64,000 bases of DNA. It comes from Sphaerolaimus hirsutus. Lineage: Eukaryota; Nematoda; Chromadorea; Monhysterida; Sphaerolaimidae. Position 1 is the first letter of the stretch. Each line of letters opens with the position of its first letter. Under the pieces are notes generated by a model that saw only the letters and a list, made by a program, of their open reading frames with translations, had not been told where the DNA came from and searched no databases. This document shows, piece after piece, positions 49,201 through 58,271 of this stretch. The position numbers and the translations under genes are program-made. The DNA lies in the NCBI GenBank assembly GCA_964036195.1, contig OZ038455.1, positions 2,993,855 to 3,057,854 on the forward strand, in the 5' to 3' direction.

Positions 49201-50182
49201 TGATGGCCAAGGTTATGCAGTAAGCTACTTGTTGCCTGGTGAAATATCTGCACTGCAATTGTCACTGGACCAACCCCTTACACAAGACCTTGTAAGTTTT
49301 TTCTGTATTTTCTGGTGAAGTGTGAAGTGTTTTTTTATGGAACTATGTTATTGAATGGTTTTCTTTGCTTTTGAAAATGGAAACAAATATTCCAAATGGC
49401 ATTCCAATTATAAATGTATTTGCAACTTTACAATTTTTTTGTTAAATTATGAAGGTAGTGTTTGTGTTGGATGCCTGATATCTAATGGAAATATTTAAAA
49501 TTGTTCACCTCCGATATATAAATTATGCAAAAGTCCCAAGGCACCAAAAGTGTTTGTCACTTTCCCACACATCTCACTCAAAAACACATTGCCAATCCCC
49601 TTACCACACAGGTTATATCCTATAGATATTATGAAGCCACAAGTGGCATGACTTTAAGGGGTTGCTGTGATCCAAATGGATTGCAATGTCCATTTGAAAC
49701 TGAGGTCCATGTGAGAGTTGTACAAAGAGCTTGGCTAGATGCCAATTTTGTGTGCCCTGCTGGTGGGTTTGACATTTTGCTTTTTGTGTGATTTTGCTTT
49801 GGCTATATTTCAGTCTGGTGTTCTGCAGCTGAAATATTTGACATGGCAACACATTTTTAAAACCATTGTGTCAAGACAACTTTAGACGTTTTTTCGTCAT
49901 TTTTTGTGGCTGAATGTTTTTCATATGATGCAAATGACATATTCAATTATTTGCAGAATATAACTGTCAAGAAATACTACATATGATTTCTGCCGGTACT
50001 GTAAAAATGTCTCATGTCTCTAAATTATTCAAATTTATAAAAAAAATTAAAAATTTCCAGGCACCAGGGCCATCATGTTCACATGCAGCAACGCAGAAAG
50101 CAATCAAGGTGCATGTGCACTTGATTCCATTCACGTGAGGCATGTGCCAAGGTCCGGTGATCCCAACCACCCTTCGGAGCCT
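34205..50182 (+). CDS. Gene B: secreted protein with two tandem MAM domains, eleven exons, 3' open
   Basis: Exons: 34205-34250, 34626-about 34810, 35267-35418, 36038-36250, 45345-45453, 47045-47201, 48271-48525, 48597-48786, 49188-49291, 49612-49762 and 50061-50182. Reading phases agree at every junction; ends near 34810 and 48773-48786 are the least sure. The start MQWKVVLYLLFQGVL is a signal peptide. A Pro/Ser-rich linker follows, then MAM 1 (from SLNSAQPCCWTNEPFPSDQL, through YFVAAAR, DILLEVCKR and PGQAAIIDSINV), a Thr-rich linker, and MAM 2 (CGFENLNLCQYS, GRFKNRVTG, YAVSYLLPGE, YYEATSGMTLRGCC, CALDSIHV). MAM domains mediate adhesion in extracellular proteins, so this is probably a secreted or surface glycoprotein. 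Equivalent steps of the two domains align, which supports the model. An LTR element and MITEs fill the fourth intron. Confidence 0.72.
35881..36019. mobile_element. TTTCCGTTT-word element, 8-bp duplication
   Basis: Ends TAGGGTGTCAAATTTCCG and TTTTTTGACACCCTA, flanked by CACGCACC (35873-35880, 36020-36027). It lies directly before gene B exon 4 and may supply part of that acceptor region. Confidence 0.87.
36038..36250 (+). CDS. Gene B exon 4, start of MAM 1
   Basis: The open stretch carries CCWTNEPFPSDQLEW, the Cys-Cys-Trp start of this MAM type, and ends at a good donor (CCAG|GTGAGG). Two in-phase acceptors, nine bases apart, could be used (36037 or 36046). A word-type element ends only 18 bp upstream of the exon. 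Confidence 0.65.
36273..36545. mobile_element. Foldback MITE ACTAGTTTTCATGG
   Basis: Inverted arms ACTAGTTTTCATGGTTCC and inverse, with the CCCAATTCAAAGC core. In gene B's fourth intron. Duplication not clear. Confidence 0.65.
36560..36800. mobile_element. 241-bp TATA family, copy 2
   Basis: TATA (36556-36559) on the left, TTTA on the right. Same inside and length as the other copies. Confidence 0.75.
36938..37067 (-). repeat. LTR (3' LTR in element sense)
   Basis: 130 bp, starts TGACGTGTC and ends ACTCATCA; matches 44735-44864. The purine-rich CTGGGGGGCGATTA lies just inside it on the element strand and may be the polypurine tract. Confidence 0.9.
37118..38612 (-). other. Extra region between integrase and 3' LTR
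   Basis: On the element strand, four separate open stretches lie here, roughly 38.6-38.3, 38.1-38.0, 37.9-37.7 and 37.6-37.15 kb, with splice-like borders between them. The first starts with a signal-peptide-like run and is acidic and Ser/Thr-rich. The middle two look coiled-coil (RLHAQLDESNRL, DATRELEQL). The last is Arg/Ser-rich. This is the position of env in env-bearing kin, but no envelope feature is seen; a captured host segment is also possible. Confidence 0.5.
38731..44612 (-). CDS. gag-pol region of the Ty3/Gypsy element
   Basis: From right to left (element sense): gag with a Thr/Pro-rich linker and a degenerate zinc knuckle (CPRPNHAGHRVSEC); aspartic protease (LDTGCTRTIVP) near 42250; reverse transcriptase (AYIDDVLVCSDD) near 40710; RNase H (TFSAAELEALCIAW...ITDN) at 40.0-40.35 kb; integrase with an H-C zinc domain near 39.6 kb and a DDE core (VHIDSMQF, VTDQGTEYVNSAF, NPAANGMVETVNGK). 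Parts are all recognisable and the region is treated here as one fossil unit with about one break. Confidence 0.9.
44735..44864 (-). repeat. LTR (5' LTR in element sense)
   Basis: 130 bp, unusually short for a Gypsy element. Just inside it the element strand reads TTTTGGTGGACG; TGGTGGACG could pair with a tRNA 3' end and act as the primer binding site. Confidence 0.9.
45484..45676. mobile_element. MITE CCAGTTCCGCAAAAT, copy 1
   Basis: Inverted arms around CCAGTTCCGCAAAAT, GAAGTGAGAAGTGAAATGGC and inverse. It lies 30 bp after gene B's fifth exon. Copy 2 is at 58977-59181. Confidence 0.7.
45702..46743. mobile_element. GTATAAAAATT-word hAT-like element
   Basis: Ends CAGGGTTG and CAACCCTG, flanked by ACTGTGAC (45694-45701, 46744-46751). 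Arms are runs of TTGTATAAAAATTG and TTTTATTTTAT. A piece with TGTCATGACAAATG words (46086-46490) is nested. Confidence 0.86.
47338..47932. mobile_element. GGAAACGGAAA-word element, near 8-bp duplication
   Basis: Ends TAGGGTGTCAAAAAATTTT and TTTGACACCCTA, flanked by GTTCCGCA and GTTACGCA (7 of 8). Same family as 35881; in a gene B intron. Confidence 0.83.
48597..50182 (+). CDS. Gene B MAM 2 block (four exons)
   Basis: Four close exons encode a nearly full MAM domain: Cys-Gly-Phe-Glu start and GRFKNRVTG (48597-48786), YAVSYLLPGE (49188-49291), YYEATSGMTLRGCC with a following Cys pair (49612-49762), and FTCSNAESNQGACALDSI (50061-50182). The first junction has two possible solutions: a phase-1 pair (48786 to 49188) or a phase-0 pair (48773 to 49163). 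The phase-1 pair mirrors the same junction in MAM 1. Confidence 0.7.
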
Positions 50183-50539
50183 GTATGTTAAGTTCACTGT
50201 ATGTGTATTGTGATTTGTCTGTGTTTTGTATGTTAATGTTGTTATATGGAATGTTACAGTGTGTATATGTGTAAATGGTAGGTGTAACTCAAACTGAGAA
50301 TGGAGTCAAGAGTCAAGTCAAGTTATATGTGTAATGTATATTTGTGTATGATATGCTTGTCACTAATAATGATTTTACTTTTCAATTTTTTTACTGATTT
50401 TCAAATACTTTTTTCTAAAGCCTATCTAGATATCTATTATCTGTAGCAATATACACATTCATTCTAGGTGTAGGTTGCAAAAGTGGAGAAAACACAGGGA
50501 ATAGTACCTTGCTGACAACTCGCTGCCAGTTTGCTTGCC

Positions 50540-50840
50540 AAAGAGCAAAAATCAGGCCTAGCTTGCAGACAACGTTTTTGCACCTTGCTGCCAGCTAGCT
50601 GACATGTTTTTTAAAATGCTGTAATATGTTTATTAAATAGGTGCTTTCAGCAAGCTGACAGCTCGCTGCCAACTACACTGCAGCCTTTTTCAGCTAGCGC
50701 CAGCTCGCTGCCACACACTGACAACTCGCTGCCAGCTCGCTGCCACACGCTGACAACTCGCTGCCAAGTGTAAACAACTGCTTGTCAGCGAGTTGTCTCC
50801 TAGCTGGCAGCAAGTTGTCAGTAAGGTACTATTCCCTGTG
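50540..50840. repeat. GACAACTCGCTGCCA word repeats
   Basis: Words CTCGCTGCCA and CTGACAACTCG repeat in both orientations and suggest another word-built element; flanking AGTACCTTGCTGACAACTCG and its near inverse occur at 50501 and 50815. Confidence 0.55.
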
Positions 50841-51178
50841 AAATCACTTAAACTATGCAAAAAATTACAAATGATTATAATTATATTGTCAGGAAATAGA
50901 TAGATGCCAGAGCATTTGGGGGGTTTATCCCTCCCCCAATGCCCCCCCCAACATCAGCAGTGACATCTAAGTGGGTTTAAAAGATGGTATGCCGTGTAGT
51001 GGATGTTTTTTCACCTGTGCAATAAATTCAGTGAGCTTGTGCATTTGTTATTGTGCTTCGATAAAGCTGATTGTTTTCATACACATTCATAAGTTGAATT
51101 GTCATTATCATGATTCGTTTTTTTCAATTAAAACAAATGAATTACCGTACAGTACCCCAAAAATGGTACTTACTTATA

Positions 51179-51419
51179 CTCCGATTACTTTACACCCTGC
51201 ACGCGTGGTTCCCGCTGGAAGTGTGCCAACGATGGTTAGCGCGTGCGAGTTTCATAAAAATATGACAAAATTGATCATTGTTATAATGTTATTCATTAAC
51301 ATATTCACATCGATGAATTTTTTCATCTTTTTACGGAAATCGCATGACTTAACAATCATTGGCACGCTTCCAACATGTGACATAAATCAGTGCGACGGCA
51401 GAGTATCATGTACGCCGAG
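51179..51419. mobile_element. 241-bp TATA family, copy 3 (inverted)
   Basis: Flanked by TATA (51175-51178, 51420-51423). Opposite orientation to the others. Confidence 0.78.
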
Positions 51420-52098
51420 TATACATGTAAATTGTTGCCTCACACTGAATATAATTTGTTTCCCATGACACAATGGATTTTGGTTCTGCTCTCTAACTTT
51501 TTGGGTGCAATTCTGGCATTTATTGTACTTACAATGTGATGACCAAAACTGGGGGATCATTCAAGAGGCGAGTTATTTATGTTTTGTTCAATGCCATTTC
51601 AGTTACAATACTTTACATTCGTGTATACTTTGAAGAAGTTTGGTACTTTTAACAACTGTGCAAAATATGCATATGCCTCCAGATTGGGACTCACAGTTAG
51701 GCGTTCTAAAAATGGTCAATTTTGAGAAAATGTAATGACATATAATCTCAGAAAATCTCTCTAAAGATAAAATTAAATCTTTTATTTCATTTGGAAAATA
51801 TGATTTAAATTCTGAGAAAATATCCCTTGTTTAGAAAAATCTGAAAACATCTCCCTACTGGAATTATCGTTTTATCTGCTTTTTCATGGTGTTTTGGCAA
51901 TTCTGAGTAGATATTGACCAAGCACTCATGTACTGCTTCATGGGTTTTATTTGAAACGACAAAATCACTGCAATTCAAGAAGGATACCTTATCACCAAAA
52001 ATACTGAAAAAGCCAAAAAAAAATTCAAAAAGTTTTAAAAAATTTATTTGCAATCACTAGTTGAGGCTACCTCAAGGTGATTCGGTAGCGGGCATCCT

Positions 52099-53145
52099 TT
52101 TGTCCCATTTCACTCGCATCGCACTTTTATACTGGGGAGTAGTGATGTAAAGGCACCGGGGCACCGGTGCCCCGGTGCTGGGCACCGAAGGGCACCAGCA
52201 CCGGTGCTGGTGCGGTGCCATTGCAATCTTCAGGGGTGCCATGCCGGTGCCGGTGCCATTTTTTTCAGAAAAGCACCGGTGCCGGTGCGGTGCGGTGCCA
52301 TTTTTTTGCCGGTGCCAAAGGTGCTAGCACCAGGGCAAAGTAAAAGGCACCGGGAAAGGCACCGGCCAAGGCTTCATGTGCTGTGCAATTTTGTTCATAG
52401 TAAATATGTGCTTATTCATATTTCAAAACCCAACCGTTTTTGCCTATTTTGTAAACCTCCCATCAAATAAATATACCTACTGTGAAATCCATTATACCCG
52501 ATATGTGATCTGATGAGCGAATCTAAAATTTGTTGAATTTTAAATCATTTTTATATTTTATATTTATCTTACTTGTTTGTTCAAAATTTGTTGTCAGTTT
52601 ATGACAGAGATAGTTCCATTCTCTGTACAGCAACGACTCCGATCAGTAGACAATAGTGGCCATTGACATTGCAGTGAATTAAATATTTGATCTTTCATTT
52701 GTAATCATTGTAATTGCTTCATAAAAGTGATTGCCACATCATTATGATCATTTTAAGTGCTCAACCATCAAAATCGGTTGAAAATTCATGGAAATATGCA
52801 CTTCCAAAGGTGAGACCACTGAGAAACTGCGCGATATTTACTTCAGAAATTCCAGCCCGGTGCGGTGCCTTTCGGTGCTAGCACCGGCAACCCGCCGGTG
52901 CCCTTCGGTGCCGGTGCCATTTTTTCCAAAAGGCACCGGTGCCGGTGCGGTGCGGTGCCATTTTCTGGCCGGTGCCCCAGGGTGCCAGGTGCCCTTTTCG
53001 TGCGTTGGCAAAGGTGCCGGTGCGGTGCGGTGCCATTTTTCCCGGTGCCTTTAACATCACTACTGGGGAGCCACTTCGCCACCATTTATTATCCTGGAGA
53101 AAATGTATCATCTAGAATGGGCAAGCTGCAAATTCGCAAAAACAT
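52099..53145 (+). pseudogene. Third MAM-like exon split by a GGTGCC element
   Basis: Reading 52099-52139 and then 53063-53145 as one exon, with one copy of the 8-bp duplication CTGGGGAG removed, gives an open frame containing GSHFATIYYPGENVSSRMG. This matches the YAVSYLLPGE step of MAM 2. A 923-bp element with exact 8-bp duplications lies between. The right half ends in a GTAAAA donor; the upstream acceptor (near 52098) is unsure. This is either a broken last domain of gene B or a relic duplicate. Confidence 0.45.
52140..53062. mobile_element. GGTGCC-word element, copy 1
   Basis: Ends TAGTGATGTAAAGGCACC and GGTGCCTTTAACATCACTA, flanked by CTGGGGAG (52132-52139, 53063-53070). It splits a MAM-like exon. 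Confidence 0.9.
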
Positions 53146-53247
53146 GTAAAAATTCATTGAAATCATGTGTGATTAAAAACTTAAAAATTTTGGGGAGCCA
53201 TTCGGTGCTATGCTTGGTTATGTAAAAAGTGCCACAAAATCGCAATA

Positions 53248-53567
53248 CCGTATTTGCTTGAATAATCCCCCTGGTGGATTATTATTTCGTCAGACATTTT
53301 TGAGGGAGGGACTATTCGAGGGGGGAATTATTCAAGGGGAAATTATTATTTCGCCTAAATTTTCAATGCTTTATAAACACAATAACGTGCCATTTTTGTT
53401 ATAATTAGGTACAACGAATTAATCAAATCTTAAAAGGGGGACTATTCAAGGAGGAATTTTTATTTCCTCACTCGTCTTACCGGGGGGGGGGGGGATTTTC
53501 GATGGGTGGGGGGAGAATTTTTCGAGGGGGGGATTTTTCAAGGGGGGAACTATTCAAGCAAATACAG
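53248..53567. mobile_element. CCGTATTTGCTTGAATAA MITE
   Basis: Inverted ends CCGTATTTGCTTGAATAA and AGCAAATACAG, flanked by TA (53246-53247, 53568-53569). It cuts D1 exon 2. Confidence 0.82.
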
Positions 53568-53599
53568 TAGTTGCCATCAACCAAAATAGCCATGGCCAC

Positions 53600-54383
53600 T
53601 AACGATGGCAAACCCTCCAGAAAAAAGAATTTAAGTTTTGAAGTATTTTTTCTAAAGTGACTTTTCGAATTTTTGAATTTTTCAGTGAAACACTTTTCGA
53701 ATTTTCGAATTTAGTTTTAGAATTTTTTTGTAGTTTTCGAAAAAATTTTTTGGTAGTTTTCCAATTTTTTGGGAAGTTTTCGAAATTATTTTGGTAGTTT
53801 TCCAATTTTTTGGGTAGTTTTCGAAATTTTTAATATAGTTTTCGAATTGTTTGCAAAAAAATTGTATTTAAAACTTTAAATGCAGTATTTGGGTAGTCAT
53901 CATGTCCATATAACTCTTTAAACCTTATTTTGACAATTTCTAGCATTTACATCAATCAAAACCCTTATGTGGACCAGTTTATGATATATTTGTTTCATTC
54001 ACTCATTGATACAAGAACAGGGAAAGGTAATTAACCAAAACATGGTCAAAATCAATGCCAATACACACAACTCATCTGTAGTGACTGCACACACTCTCTC
54101 TGATTACAATTCACTCGAATCATAACCTCTTTTCTTTAGACTCGGAACTCAACGTTTTTACGTTTTTATTACAGCTCAGACACAACACAAGTCAATTGTC
54201 AATTGATTAGGAATGTTGAACTTAAGAGTACATATCAATGGCTTGAATTCCCTAAAAAATTCGAAAAGTCTTTTCAAAATAATTTGAAAAACATCGATTT
54301 TTATGTATTTTTTTCACCGCGTGCTCAAAAATTCGAAAAGTCCAAAAAAATTCCGAATTTTCGAATCTTTTTTGCCATCGTTA
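53600..54383. mobile_element. TTCGAAAA-word element, 8-bp duplication
   Basis: Ends TAACGATGGCAAA and TTTGCCATCGTTA, flanked by ATGGCCAC (53592-53599, 54384-54391). Arms are TTTTCGAATTTTT words. The ends resemble CAACGATGGG at 27904. It cuts D1 exon 2. Confidence 0.87.
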
Positions 54384-54733
54384 ATGGCCACACAGTGCTG
54401 TTAAATCGCCAGACATGGTTCCATTTGAAAAAATGGCGCCAGGGACGTAGAGCGCCATTATATAAATTTACCTTGCATGCATCTTGATATCAGAAGCGTC
54501 ATTTGGTGGCACAGCGCCAATAATGTGGACATTTTCTGACATGAAAACGATCATTAGCAACGCTTGTGTTATGACCAGTGCCTGAATAGTCACTCTATTT
54601 TGGGCCATGTTTATGTATAAAATACCTACCGTAGTTATTTTGTTGTAGCAGGTATTTTTGATAGCTGTTCAAATCAATCGCAAATTGCGAATTTGCAATC
54701 AATGCAAAATGCACAGAGTGGAATCTACCAAAG

Positions 54734-54795
54734 CGCAATATAAAATGTAAATGCGAGACACCGAGCTAAAATTGCTCATAAAATTATGCATAGAC
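54734..54795 (-). promoter_or_regulatory. Conserved upstream block of D1
   Basis: About 130 bp upstream of the D1 start, on the minus strand, lies TTTACATTTTATATTGCGC, preceded by a GTGTCTCGCAT segment. The same block occurs upstream of D2. The TTTTATA core may be the TATA box. Confidence 0.45.
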
Positions 54796-55014
54796 GTCTG
54801 CTCTTCGGATAATTTGCTGGCGAAATAATGTGCCTACGCACACTAGTTTTCACACGACATTTCGAAAACTCATAAATCAGCTTAGAACGCATTTGAGTTT
54901 TCTACGATAAGATGGCTGTCAACTACAGTTGACGGAGATTAAAAATGACTCATTGTGGAAAACTCAAACACGTTCAAAGCTCATTTATGAGTTTTCGAAA
55001 TTTCGTGTGAAAAC

Positions 55015-56820
55015 TAGTGATGTAAAGGCACCGGGCCACCGGTGCCCCGGTGCTGAGCACCGAAGGGCACCAGCACCGGTGCTGGTGCGGTGCCATTGCA
55101 ATCTTCAGGGGTGCCATGCCGGTGCCGGTGCCATTTTTTTCAGAATAGCACCGGTGCCAGTGCGGTGCGGTGCCATTTTTTTGCCGGTGCCAAAGGTGCT
55201 AGCACCAGGGCCAAAGTAAAAGGCACCGGAAAAGGCACCAGCCAAGGCTTCATGTGCTGTGCAATTTTGTCCATAGGATGTGCTTATTCATATTTTAAAA
55301 AACAGCGATATATTTACACAACCGTTTTTGCCTACCGTATTTCCTCGAAATACCCCCCGGGGGGTGATTGTTTCATAGTGGTCCCGAGAGGGGGGGGGGG
55401 TCAAACGAGGGGGTTGGTATTTCGAGGTTGGGGTTATTATTTCACAAGAAAATTTTTGAAAACCAAGTACGAAATTGTCGTCTGAAACGTACGCAGACGT
55501 CGAAAAATGCAACAAAAACCGCCATTTATAAGGTTCTGTAGACTAATATTAGTATGTAGATGGTATGTACACTGTTCTAACGTGATTCCGACATTGTTTA
55601 AACGTGTGTTCTGCACTACGCAGAACACAAACTGCCATATTTGTGATGTACGTTCTCTTTACACTTTATATGCAAACATAACTGCGTGCGGTAAAATCTG
55701 CATCGCTAGGCATCGTGTTGTCTCCACGTTGGCCCCAACGTGCGTCCCACTTTCAGGCACATACCGTATTTCCTCGAAATACCCCCGGGTGATTGTTTCA
55801 TACTGCTCCCGAGAGGGGGGGTTAAACGAGGGGGGGGGGGGGTATTTCGAGGGGGGTGCTTATTTCGGCAGAAATTTTTTGAAATCCTAGTACAAAATCG
55901 TTGTTTGTGATGTGCGCTGGGGTAGAAAAATGCATGAATTACTGACATGTATAGACTCCTGTAGACTAATATTAGTACGTAGATGGTATAAACACTGTTC
56001 TAATGTGATTCCGACATTGTTTTAATGTGAGTTCTGCACTACGCAGAACACAAACTGCAGTATTTGTCATGTACGTTCTCTTTACACTCAATCTGGGGGG
56101 TATTTCGAGGGTCATTGTTTCATAGTGGTCTCGAGAGGGGGGGGGGGGTCAAACGAGGGGGGGGGTATTTCGAGGGGGGGGGGATATTTCGAGGAAATAC
56201 GGTATTTTGTAAACCTCCCATCAAATAAATATACCTACTGTGAAATCCATTATACCCGATACATGATCTGATGAGCGAATCTAAAATTTTGTTGAATTTT
56301 AAATCATTTTTATATTTTATATTTATCTTCCTTTTTATTCAAAATTTGTTGTCAGTTTATGACAGAGATAGTTCCATTCTCTGTACGGCAACGACTCCGA
56401 TCAGTAGACGATAGTGGCTATGGACATTGTAGTGAATTAAATATTTTATCTTTCATTTGAAATCATTGTAATTGCTTGATAAAAGTGATTGCCACATCAT
56501 TCTGATCATTTTAAGTGCTCAACCATAAAAATCGGTTGAAAATTCATGGAAATATGCACTTCCAAAGGTGAGACCACTGAGAAACTGCCCGATATTTACT
56601 TCAGAAATTCCAGCCCGGTGCGGTGCCTTTCGGTGCTAGCACCGGCAACCCGCCGGTGCCCTTCGGTGCCGGTGCCATTTTTTCCAAAAGGCACCGGTGC
56701 CGGTGCGGTGCGGTGCCATTTTCTGGCCGGTGCCCCAGGGTGCCAGGTGCCCTTTTCGTGCGTTGGCAAAGGTGCCGGTGCGGTGCGGTGCCATTTTTCC
56801 CGGTGCCTTTAACATCACTA
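55015..56820. mobile_element. GGTGCC-word element, copy 2, with a MITE inside
   Basis: The same ends as copy 1, flanked by GTGAAAAC (55007-55014, 56821-56828). Apart from the MITE at 55335-56202 the inside is near-identical to copy 1. Confidence 0.9.
55335..56202. mobile_element. CCGTATTTCCTCG MITE cluster
   Basis: Flanked by TA; the empty site is present in the other GGTGCC copy near 52447. A second left end at 55765 shows that more than one MITE is stacked. Confidence 0.85.
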
Positions 56821-56851
56821 GTGAAAACTAGTGTGCGCAGGGCCAATAAAC

Positions 56852-57785
56852 CAGAGTTGTGAAAGCGTATTTACGCTTACCCGAAATACCCGGGAAAATG
56901 GGTATTTATACTTACGCTTACGCTTACGCTTTCATAAAATACCCGTACGTTTTATTACGCTTTCCCGGTCAAATTACCCAGGTACTAAAAGCGTAAAAAT
57001 TTTTTCACACGATGCAGTTTTGCGCTTTTGAAAAAGCGTAAAACTACAAAAAAAAATCAACAAGAACGCGTAACAGAAAAACATGACTGCGTGTGTGCAG
57101 TATACCCGGTGGACATGATACTCTGCTCTCGCACTCATTTATGTCTCGCGTTGGAAGCGTGCCAATGATTGTAAAGCATGCGATTTTTGTATAAAAGATG
57201 CAAAAAATCATTGTTGTGAATAAGTTAATGAATAGCGTTATAACAGAGATGACTATATCAACTTTTTACAAAAATCACATGCGTAAAAAGATCGTTGGCA
57301 CGCTTCCAGCGCCAACCACGCGTGTGGGGTGTAAAGTAACTGGAGTATAACGCACTGAAAATAGCTGCACATGTAAAAATTGTAGCGAAATACGAATGTC
57401 TGGCTAAAATTCTGCCGCTGGCAGTATCGTGGCTTCAGATTAGAATGGGGCTACAACGGATTCCGATGGCGATGTTTGCAACTGCACTTAAGTCCAAGTT
57501 GGAAGATGAAGTTGTTGTGTTGTTATGTGGCGATCATGTTAATGAGATGATGCGACAAATTTCAGAAAATCATGTATAAAGTGATCTAAGAGTGAAAGGT
57601 AGGGTGTTTTCCAGTGCTGAACATCAAGAGCACTTTCTAAAAAAAATTTACACTTACGCTTTTTTTACGCTTTCCTAGGTATTTTAAAAATACCTTACGC
57701 TTACAGTATCCATACTCAAAATTTGGAAAGTGTATTTACGCTTACGCTTACGCTTTCCAAAAATACCGGTATTTTAACAACTCTG
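56852..57785. mobile_element. CGTAAGCGTAAG-word hAT-like element
   Basis: Ends CAGAGTTG and CAACTCTG, flanked by CAATAAAC (56844-56851, 57786-57793). Same family as 25251 but with GCGTAA where that copy has GTGTAA. A 241-bp TATA element is nested inside. Confidence 0.88.
57105..57345. mobile_element. 241-bp TATA family, copy 4
   Basis: Flanked by TATA (57101-57104, 57346-57349), nested in the hAT-like element. Confidence 0.78.
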
Positions 57786-58250
57786 CAATAAACCACCTGG
57801 GGTGTTTCGAGGAAATACGGTATTTTTCTCTATTTTTACCCTTTTTCACTCTTATCTCCCTTCTATGCCTGGAAAAAAACCTATGTAAGATCCTTACAGA
57901 AATACTTTTTCTGTACTCGTTTTCTGTACTTTCAAAAGTATACCATCGGATTTGCCATCGTTAACTGCATCAAGGTATTAAGCCGGATTTACAGCATAAC
58001 GATAAATAGAAGGTGATACGACAAATAAAACATCACTGATAAATCCATTATTTTCATGTTTTCAAGTTTTTTATTGAAAATAAATGTTCAATACTCAAAT
58101 TAGAATGAAAAAATTTCTTATGGGAGATGTTAAATTCAAATTTGAATGAAAAATGTTCAACAAAAAATCAATTTCACGGTGATTAGCATTCGAAAAGTAA
58201 CCCATGATTTATATTTTTGAAAATCACAATAAATATAAATAACCCATGAT

Positions 58251-58271
58251 TTATATATATATATATATATT
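58251..58271. repeat. AT microsatellite
   Basis: A short run of alternating T and A followed by a T run. Confidence 0.8.

Larger units (their letters stand above)
53208..54608 (-). pseudogene. Gene D1: small secreted or membrane protein, exon 2 split by two elements
   Basis: Exon 1 (54608-54472) encodes a signal-peptide-like start, MAQNRV then a hydrophobic run, and the segment ENVHIIGAVP; it ends in phase 2 at a GTAAAT donor. Exon 2 starts at 54397 after atttaacag. It is interrupted at 54383-53600 by an 8-bp-duplicating element and at 53567-53248 by a TA MITE. With both inserts and their duplications taken out, the frame stays open across both junctions and encodes a hydrophobic, Trp-rich stretch (WPWLFWLMATIAILW), stopping at 53208. 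The inferred ancestral protein is about 70 residues. Function is not recognised. It converges on gene B's split exon. Confidence 0.45.
54836..56838. mobile_element. Foldback MITE CACACTAGTTTTCACACGA, split
   Basis: Arms CACTAGTTTTCACACGA and its near inverse enclose the GGTGCC element at 55015; the empty counterpart is at 5680-5870. Confidence 0.7.

Noticed and set aside
50540-50840. CRISPR-like array
   Set aside because: Words are irregular, in both orientations and without even spacers; also a eukaryotic setting.
52204-56862. Frames rich in Cys, Arg and Pro in the GGTGCC elements
   Set aside because: Translations of the word repeat in several frames, identical in both copies; no coding signs.
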